A DNA stretch of 64,000 bases from assembly GCA_004026145.2 (NCBI GenBank), contig SWLE01000457.1, positions 94,501 through 158,500 of the forward strand, in the 5' to 3' direction. The stretch comes from Takifugu bimaculatus. Taxonomy: Eukaryota; Chordata; Actinopteri; Tetraodontiformes; Tetraodontidae. Positions 57,201 through 64,000 of the stretch are shown here, in pieces. The position numbers were made by a program, and so were the translations under genes. The first letter of the stretch is position 1. Each line of letters opens with the position of its first letter. The notes beneath the pieces were generated by a model. That model made no database searches. It was not told where the DNA came from and saw nothing but the letters and a program-made list of their open reading frames with translations.

Positions 57201-60196
57201 CAGGCTGGATGATTGTTGAGTTCTTCTTCTGGGACCTTTTCTGCATCACCACATGTGATGATGTCTTGCATGAAGTTAATGTAATCCATGCAGTATTGTT
57301 TGTCTCTCTTGAGCTTTCGTTCTAGACACTTCAAACAATGAACAGCACATGGCATGTTATTGGGTAAGTCTGGCTTGTCTTGTTTAAAGGGTAAGGGCAT
57401 TTCATAATGACCATCCTGTTTATGTTTGATTCCATCTTTCAGCTTGTTCAAGAACTGGAGATCTTCCTGAGAGAAGACTGCTTCTTCTCCCACTCGCTCA
57501 CTGAAGTCTGATTCCAGCACTTTGATTACATCATCTGGAGTAACCACTTCTTTGATGCGAGTGTTACAAACATAGTGAACTTCACTCTTGAGCTTGACTG
57601 TTGGTTTGTGTGCTGGTATTACCTGCCTTACAATGATGCGGTGACTTACACCAATTGCATCAATCTCATTTTCTTTTTGTTCACCATAACTCACTATGCT
57701 CCAACCTAAATCAGTTCTCTGAGCAAATGGTTGGTTCTCTTCCCCAATTACAACTTCTCTGGGCATCAGAGCTTGTGGGCAGTTGTAACCGATCAGGAGG
57801 CCAATCTCGCATTCCATTAGTGGAGCAATGTGCTCTGCAAGATGCATCAGGTGAGGCCATGCCTTGGCAGTCTCTGGCGTTGGAATGTGTGAGCGATTAG
57901 CAGGAATGAATTCACGAGTGTAAGTTGTTGGCACTGTGATTTTCTTAGAGGAGAATAGCCCTCTTATTTGTAGGTCTTTCAGTCTTTTACAGGTGACTAC
58001 TGTTTTCTTTGATGTCATAGTAGAGAGTTTCATTTTAACTTGCTCTGAATTCACATCTAGAACGACTGCCACATCCTCAAGAATGAATGACGAGTCCCTT
58101 TGTGAATCAAGCAGTGCATAGACGAGAACTTCCTTGCTTGAATCACTTGAGGTTGATACATAAACAGGTATAGATGTTGAAGTCTGAGTATTATTACTGT
58201 CTTGTACAACTCTGTTAGATGTGATTTCTTTGGTTACACTTTGTGCTTCAGAATTTTCTTTCTTTGATTCTTGTTTTAAGCGATCTTCATGAAGACATGT
58301 AGGGTGACGTTTTGAGCAGATGTCACACACCATTCGCTTACTGCAGCTCTTGGATTGATGGCCATGACTTAAGCATCCAAAACACAATTTCTCGACTTGA
58401 ATAAACTTTACTCTGTCAGCAACAGGCCTTTCAATGAATCTTCTGCACTTATATAAGCTGTGTCCTGTTTTCTGACAAAACACACATGTGACTATGCTCT
58501 TCTCACTAGTGTTAGTTGTGAGGATCTTTGCACCAACAGTTCTATTCTTGAAAACAACTGTGGTTTGGTTCTTAACTTTTAGTCTCTCAGATTCACTCTG
58601 CTGTAAAGCATGGTAAGAGGTTATAGGGTTACATGCGATGCTAGCTTCCATGCTTAGGAAAGTCACAAAATAATCAAAGCTTGGGAACCTTCTGTGTTCC
58701 AGCTGATACTGAGTCGCTTTCCGATTCCATCTGGTACTTAGCCAGTCAGGTAGCTTGGCAGTAAGTTTCTGATTCTCAATTCCATCATTAAGAACATTTA
58801 AACTCTCATTATGGGTCATGGCAGATTTACAGCTACGTAAAAAATCCACAAACTTTCTCAGTTCAGCACTCTCCTTTGGGCCTATTTTTGACCAAGCATG
58901 TAGTTTGTCTCGGAGGGCTTTAGCAATTACAAAGGGCTCACCATATCGTTCATTAAGCAAGTCCCATGCTGCATGATACGAGTCTTCTGAATCAGTCAGA
59001 AAATATCCTTCTAAAGCCTCTTTAGCAGCTCCTCCTACATATTTCTGAAGGAAGAAGATTTTTTCTGCTGCGGGAATATTTTTCCTCTCAATCAGTGTTT
59101 GGAAGGATGACTTCCAGTGGTTAAACTTGAGTGGATCACCGCTAAAGATGATAGGCTCTGGGATAGGTAGCCTATTTGCTGATATGGCCTCAGCCAAAAC
59201 TTTGACAAGCTCTCCTGAATTATCTTGAGCAACATGTCTTGGAGCTGAATCACTTTGTGTGTGTTGATACACAGGATTCATCTGATTGGTTGCTTGCATA
59301 TCTGTAGATAGTTCTGTATTGTGTAGCATCTCACCTTCATCATAAACTTGAAGCTTTGCTCTGGCTGAGTTCAGTCTTTTCAGCTCCTCCAAACGCTCAA
59401 GTTCTCTTTTTAAGTCTTTGACTGACCTTTTTCTTGCTGCACTTTCTTCTTGTTGTTGTTTTAAAAGTGCAGCTTCTTTTCTCTCTCTTTCTATTTTGCG
59501 TTCAGTTTCTTCCTTTTCTGCTTGTAGACGGCGAGATACTGCAGCTGCTTCTTGGTCTGCAGCTATCAGCTTGTCCTCGACCTCAAGTCTTTGCAGTTTC
59601 TCTTGGTGACCCTCTTGTTCAGCCATAATCTTCAGTACAGCTTGTGTGGCTGCATATTCTGCTGCAGCTTCTTGTCTTTTGGCTGAGGATACATTAGAGA
59701 CAACAGAATTAGCTTTAGAATACGTAGAGGCTGAATGTGAGCCGCTTGATACAGACGACGCAAATACAGAACCAGCATCAGGCCAAACAATCTTCTCTGC
59801 TATTCCTTGCATTTGAAATTGGGCATTCTGAACCACAATCCCTGTGACAGATACACACTTATCCATCTTGCGGCGCATTTCATGTTCTGGGCCGTCAATC
59901 CTCCGATATTCATCATAAACAATATTCAGCTCTGACAACTCCCTTTGAACAGTGCTGATATGTTCTTCTAGAATGTTGCTCGGGTCCTCTTTTATTACAG
60001 ACCTTTTAGCAACCTTGCTGAGAGCTTTCCAGCGCTCATAAATGCTGTCAAAGCGTAGAAGTAGTCCTTTAGTCTTTTCCTTGTGAAATTCTTTTCCTTT
60101 TTCTGTTAATGTGCGGTCTCTTTCACTTCTACGAGGCTCTTCAAACTGGACTACTTGTGCATCATCAGGCTCATCTATCTGCTCTGGTTCTGCCAT
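54270..60196 (-). mobile_element. BEL/Pao retrotransposon gag-pol polyprotein, one late stop
   Basis: Minus-strand frame from ATG 60196 runs 1925 codons to TAG at 54419. Order by residue: coiled-coil gag (about 170-290), two CCHC knuckles (CVFCQKTGHSLYKC near 567, CFGCLSHGHQSKSC near 610), aspartic protease-like ALLDSQRDSSF, reverse transcriptase with YVDD near 1140, peptidase A17/RNase H region, HHCC zinc domain, and integrase with D near 1702 (LDCFGPF), D near 1765 (RCDQGTNF) and, near 1810, GGVWDRQIR, where a catalytic Glu is expected. The TAG falls in the C-terminal DUF5641-type domain, and the same frame continues about 50 codons to TAA near 54272. The change looks like a Trp-to-stop mutation. 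Replicates by reverse transcription when intact; no env. Confidence 0.92.
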
Positions 60197-60732
60197 TTGA
60201 AGGCTACTTCAGAGTGACAGTTTTTACTTTTGACAAATTAATTACTTAGAAATTAACTCATTGTCATTAGCTGTCATTAGCTTGTCTGACATAAGCAGTT
60301 TAGCCCTAAACATGTTCTTGAGGCACTCAGGTCAATAAACTTAAAGATAATTTTGCTTCTAATTAACCCTTAAAGCAAGCATTAAAGGACTAAACTTAAA
60401 TGCTCATGAATTATTTCAAACCTTTCAAAATGTACAGATTACCCCTTTAACGAATGAGGTGCTCAAATAAGACATCAAACGTAAACGACATTAATTGCTC
60501 ATTAAACTTATGACTACTGTCACTAAGCTTCACAGTCCCTTGTGGTTTTCCAGACTTGTGTCCCTTTTCAGAGCATTTTAAGTTGTGTGTCTGACTTGTG
60601 GACGTTCATGGAGAACCGTTGAACATGTGTCTTCTTGTTAAACATCGGCTTATCTGCTTTTCCTTCTTGACGAGCCGTCTGCGCCTCCTTGCTGGGCCCG
60701 AGCAGGTCCCTCGAAGCAGACTCGAGTTCGAC
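60197..60732 (-). other. BEL/Pao leader between 5' LTR and gag
   Basis: Untranslated leader on the minus strand, AT-rich in its middle. A primer-binding site should adjoin the LTR near 60732, but no sequence starting TGG with a clear tRNA match was identified. Confidence 0.6.
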
Positions 60733-61189
60733 TATCACTCCCGTCAGAGAAGCACGGACCACAGTTCTTTTGATACAGATGATTTATTGGCACAACATCG
60801 CCGTAAACGCCATCACCACCGTCGAACTGTTTAGCACAACACACAATTAAACAGGTTTCACATATACAACACGTACAAACGCAACATAAGAAAAACAGAT
60901 TACCTCGCTGGCTGCACCCCTGAGGGAATGAGTCCACCATGAGCAAAGAAAAACGTCTTAAAAAGAATGTCTTCTGCAACTTCCTCTTCTTGCAGTATTA
61001 CCTCAAATAAAAGTTCGTGGAGTGGAGTACCACATTAAAGGTCCGTCACTAAACAAAGAACAGAAACCACTTCCGCCTGTATGATGTGTTAAATAAAGGA
61101 ATTAAATATTCATAAAAATAAACAATGTTAAATAAAATATTCTACAGACATAAAATGACAACATAAATGATATTTATGGCAGTTAAACT
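60733..61189 (-). repeat. BEL/Pao 5' LTR
   Basis: 457 bp, pair of 53727-54172. It carries the 11-bp extra TAAGAAAAACA. Its outer flank (61190 on) is 5S spacer sequence beginning AATATTCCATCTG, which also occurs at 21516. Confidence 0.85.
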
Positions 61190-61893
61190 AATATTCCATC
61201 TGTCTATCCCCAACTGAATTAACTCCACACCTATCTCATCAGATTATTTGTAACAGAATAAGCAGATAACGTAGCATTTCCCTGTTCATATCTGCTACTT
61301 GCAATTTAGAATTTGTCAATAAAACTATGCTATGACACAAACTACAGTTTAATAGATGGCTGTGCTCCTAAAAAGAGCAGCATTTGTGGCTCATAAACCT
61401 CACAGACACTGCTATGCACTTTAAACATTTTTGTGATCGTGAATTTTTCAATCAAATATCTTCTCTTTGATAATGCCCAAAGCTGGATTCGAACTCTCCC
61501 TCTGGGGTCTTCAGGAGGTTTCAATCAGGTTGTCTGTTACAGCAATTGTCAAGTGGCCCGCACCGAACCGGGATCGATTCCCGGCCATGGCACCGATTCC
61601 CGGCCATGGCACATTGCTTTTAAGTTGATTTCATTTATCGGAGTTGAATCTTGTTTGATTGTTTTGAAGGCGTTTCACCTCTCATCCAAGAGCCGATCTA
61701 GGCAGATTTGATGATATGGCGCTCATAGGCTATATAGCCTTTTCTTTTTTGGGGAAATGGATTGGAGGCTGCTCCAACATTGAGGTTTGGACTGTGACAA
61801 AGCAAAATGGACAACCTCCACCAGAATAAGTGTTTCAAGAAAATAAGTTTGAGTGTATTAACTTCAAAAGGCCATTTTCTTGCACCTGCTCTC
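61190..61893 (+). repeat. 5S spacer right of the BEL element
   Basis: Same as the spacer after 5S copy 1 from AATATTCCATCTG onward, including the duplicated CGATTCCCGGCCATGGCAC, then the upstream region of 5S copy 3. Confidence 0.75.
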
Positions 61894-62003
61894 GCTTACG
61901 GCCATACCACCCTGAGAACGCCCGATCTCGGAAGCTAAGCAGGGTCGGGCCTGGTTAGTACTTGGATGGGAGACCGCCTGGGAATACCAGGTGCTGTAAG
62001 CTT
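61894..62003 (+). pseudogene. 5S rRNA copy 3 with 10-bp deletion
   Basis: 5S sequence lacking ten bases (GTCCGATCTC) after CGCCCGATCTC, so 110 bp instead of 120. The deleted bases lie between two direct GATCTC copies. The internal control region and T-run are kept. RNA folding of helix III would be disturbed, so it is called a pseudogene. Confidence 0.8.
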
Positions 62004-62754
62004 TTTGCACTCTTCCACTGGGTCAGCAGAGGCCACCAGTGTTCCTGATAATTATCCAGCCAGATGTAATTCACTTCTTAAGTACTTCTAACATTGAGAT
62101 TTAATGTTGCACTATTGTACATCGTTTGAGATTTAATATTTTATGAGTGTGTGTGTGTGTGCGTGCGTGCGTGTGTGTTTGTGTTTAAATAAAATTGAAT
62201 TTCCCACTTTGGTCCACACTATTGTCAACATTTCTGTCTTCAACAAAAGCCAACTCAAGGCGGCAGATTCCTGAATTGAAAACAATATCTAAAGAACTCA
62301 AGTATCATACTAACAACACTAATATTCCATCTGTCTATCCCCAACTGAATTAACTCCACACCTATCTCATCAGATTATTTGTAACAGAATAAGCAGATAA
62401 CGTAGCATTTCCCTGTTCATATCTGCTACTTGCAATTTAGAATTTGTCAATAAAACTATGCTATGACACAAACTACAGTTTAATATATGGCTGTGCTCCT
62501 AAAAAGAGCAGCATTTGTGGCTCATAAACCTCACAGACACTGCTATGCTCTTTAAACATTTTTATGATCGTGAATTTTTCAATCAAATATCTTCCATTTG
62601 ATAATGCCCAAAGCTGGATTCGAACTCTCCCTCTGGGGTCTTCAGGAGGTTTCAATCAGGTTGTCTGTTACAGCAATTGTCAAGTGGCCCGCACCGGCCC
62701 GGGATCGATTCCCGGCCATGGCACCGATTCCCGGCCATGGCACATTGCTTCCTC
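62004..62754 (+). repeat. 5S spacer between copies 3 and 4
   Basis: Repeats the spacer of the first array with a shorter TG tract (about 62147-62187). It ends abruptly after CACATTGCTT, without the upstream promoter part. Confidence 0.7.
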
Positions 62755-62822
62755 AAGCAGGGTCGGGCCTGGTTAGTACTTGGATGGGACACCGCCTGGG
62801 AATACCAGGTGCTGTAAGCTTT
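62755..62822 (+). pseudogene. 5S rRNA copy 4, 3' half only
   Basis: Starts at AAGCAGGGTCGGGCC and runs to CTGTAAGCTTT. The first 50 or so bases and the normal upstream spacer are missing, and it has GGGACACCGCC in place of GGGAGACCGCC. A truncated relic. Confidence 0.8.
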
Positions 62823-63190
62823 TTGCACTCTTCCACTGGGTCAGCAGAGGCCGCCAGTGTTCCTGATAATTATCCAGCCAGATGTAATTCACTTCTTAAG
62901 TACTTCTAACATTGAGATTTAATGTTGCACTGTTGTACATCGTTTGAGATTTAATATTTTCTGAGTGTGTGTGTGTGTGTGTGTGTGCGTGCGTGTGTGT
63001 GTTTGTGTTTAAATAAAATTGAATTTCATAATATTTTATGAGTGTGTGTGTGTGCTAATGCTAACATCGCTAGCATGGCGATTATTTTTGGAGAAATAAG
63101 TGAGGGATGTAGATGCGATACTTAATGTGGAATTAATCCACACGAAACCTTTGGCTACGGGGTCAAAGCGTCTCAGATTGTTGCTCATAA
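62823..63190. other. 5S spacer remnant and TG tracts before blcap
   Basis: Spacer remnant with TG tracts at about 62964-63010 and 63043-63055, then unique DNA. It marks the right boundary of repeat-rich DNA. Confidence 0.55.
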
Positions 63191-63393
63191 AATGAGCATT
63201 TTGTCACGCTTCCTGGTAGGTTCACTTTCTCTTCAGTTCTCGGCAGCATTTAAAGGGATATTTCAAATTAAAATGAGCACTTTTCATAATTCTGCGGTAC
63301 AATGGCTGTGGAGCAAGAACCTTATTAGGGTTCCATATTTCCCACGATTGAGAGGTTTTGTGGTCCTCAGACCTTTCCCTGTGCTGTTCCCAG

Positions 63394-63540
63394 GTACGAC
63401 CCGAGCACGCTGACGTCTGGATTCTGTGAACTGTTCCTCCATCATCCCAGTGCTGTTGGATAGACTCCCCCCCCCATTGCAAGTGGAATCTTTGTGAGAC
63501 GCCTCACTTCGGTCAGCATCCCAGAGAGTGCGGCTCAACC
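63394..63540 (+). other. blcap: blcap 5'UTR part of the coding exon
   Basis: A pyrimidine-rich TTCCCTGTGCTGTTCCCAG acceptor ends at 63393, so a leader intron upstream and a 147-bp untranslated stretch before the ATG are likely. Upstream non-coding exon(s) were not located. Confidence 0.55.
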
Positions 63541-63804
63541 ATGTATTGTCTACAGTGGCTACTTCCTGTGCTGCTCATCCCCAAGCCGCTCAACCCGGCG
63601 CTGTGGTTCAACCACTCCATGTTCATGGGCTTCTACCTGCTGAGCTTCCTGCTGGAGAGGAAGCCCTGCACCATCTGTGCCTTGGTCTTCCTGGCTGCCC
63701 TCTTCCTCCTCTGCTATAGTTGCTGGGACAACTGCTTCCTCTACCACTGCCAAGATGCTGCCCTCCCAGACGCAGCCCACAACCCAGTGATCGTCGGGAC
63801 TTAG
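63541..63804 (+). CDS. blcap: Bladder cancer-associated protein homologue
   Basis: 87-codon single-exon reading frame, the same length as vertebrate BLCAP and almost unchanged in sequence: it opens MYCLQWLLPVLLIPK, contains MGFYLLSFLLERKPCTICAL and CYSCW-NCFLYHC, and ends VVGT-like (VIVGT). Two hydrophobic segments (about residues 19-38 and 43-62) predict a small membrane protein. BLCAP is reported to reduce growth and promote apoptosis in mammalian cells, with its exact role open. Tyr2, Gln5 and Lys15, the positions changed by A-to-I editing in mammals, are genomically encoded here. Plus strand, opposite to the NLR cluster, with no sign of duplication. Confidence 0.95.
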   Translation: MYCLQWLLPVLLIPKPLNPALWFNHSMFMGFYLLSFLLERKPCTICALVFLAALFLLCYSCWDNCFLYHCQDAALPDAAHNPVIVGT

Positions 63805-64000
63805 AGGCGGTTCAGATGAACGATCGCGGCGAGGGAGGGGGGGGGGGGGGTTTACGGCATCTGGCAGGACTCGGCCGTGCTGTGGATGCTGGCTGGACGG
63901 AGGAAACGACTGCACGGCGGATGCTTGGCCAAAGTTTAGAGTAGCAGAGCAGGTGTTGGGGTTAACGGGGGTGTTTTTCCATGCTGTCGAGTCTCTCCAA
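63805..64000 (+). other. blcap: blcap 3'UTR (partial)
   Basis: Sequence after the TAG, with a G run near 63837-63850. Continues past the window edge. Confidence 0.6.

Overview
The window looks like nuclear DNA of a ray-finned (teleost) fish. The evidence is a tandem cluster of fish-type FISNA-NACHT-LRR (NLRC3-like, NLR-C) receptor genes with short spliced introns, vertebrate-type 5S rRNA genes, fish-typical mobile elements (BEL/Pao, RTE/Rex3-like, LINE, hAT, Ty1/copia) and, at the right edge, an 87-codon gene that I recognise as blcap. No species is assigned. All coordinates and splice sites were read by eye. The NLR models are supported because splice phases and total coding lengths agree across the copies.

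Layout. (1) 1-9.8 kb: NLR gene 1, minus strand, 3' end cut off by the left edge. (2) 9.8-19.1 kb: NLR gene 2, minus strand, with a premature stop in its last exon. (3) 19.1-29.4 kb: a mosaic of LINE and copia fragments, two 5S rRNA genes, a Rex3-like tail, an unrecognised spliced plus-strand gene with proline-rich repeats, a second LINE split by an inverted-repeat element, and a hAT remnant carrying a 22-bp minisatellite. (4) 29.4-41.0 kb: NLR gene 3, the longest intact model (about 1140 aa). (5) 41.0-50.8 kb: NLR gene 4 (about 965 aa). (6) 50.8-53.5 kb: a palindromic block in which HECT-ligase-like pieces are fused to an integrase-core fragment. (7) 53.7-61.2 kb: a near-complete BEL/Pao retrotransposon with two LTRs. 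(8) 61.2-63.1 kb: a second, damaged pair of 5S repeats. (9) 63.4-64.0 kb: blcap.

The NLR cluster is built from two unit types in strict alternation (A-B-A-B). Type A (genes 1 and 3) has an extra first coding exon, a 45-bp longer NACHT exon and one more LRR exon. Type B (genes 2 and 4) has a non-coding 5' region and a fused LRR exon. The simplest reading is that an A+B pair of about 20 kb was duplicated as a block. Copies then differ by whole LRR exons, apparently through recombination inside the near-identical 174-bp LRR exons. Interferon-response-like elements (GTGAAAGTGAAAGT type) lie just upstream of candidate first exons in both types, which fits an inducible cytosolic immune receptor family. 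None of the models has a C-terminal B30.2 domain or a recognisable N-terminal PYD or CARD.
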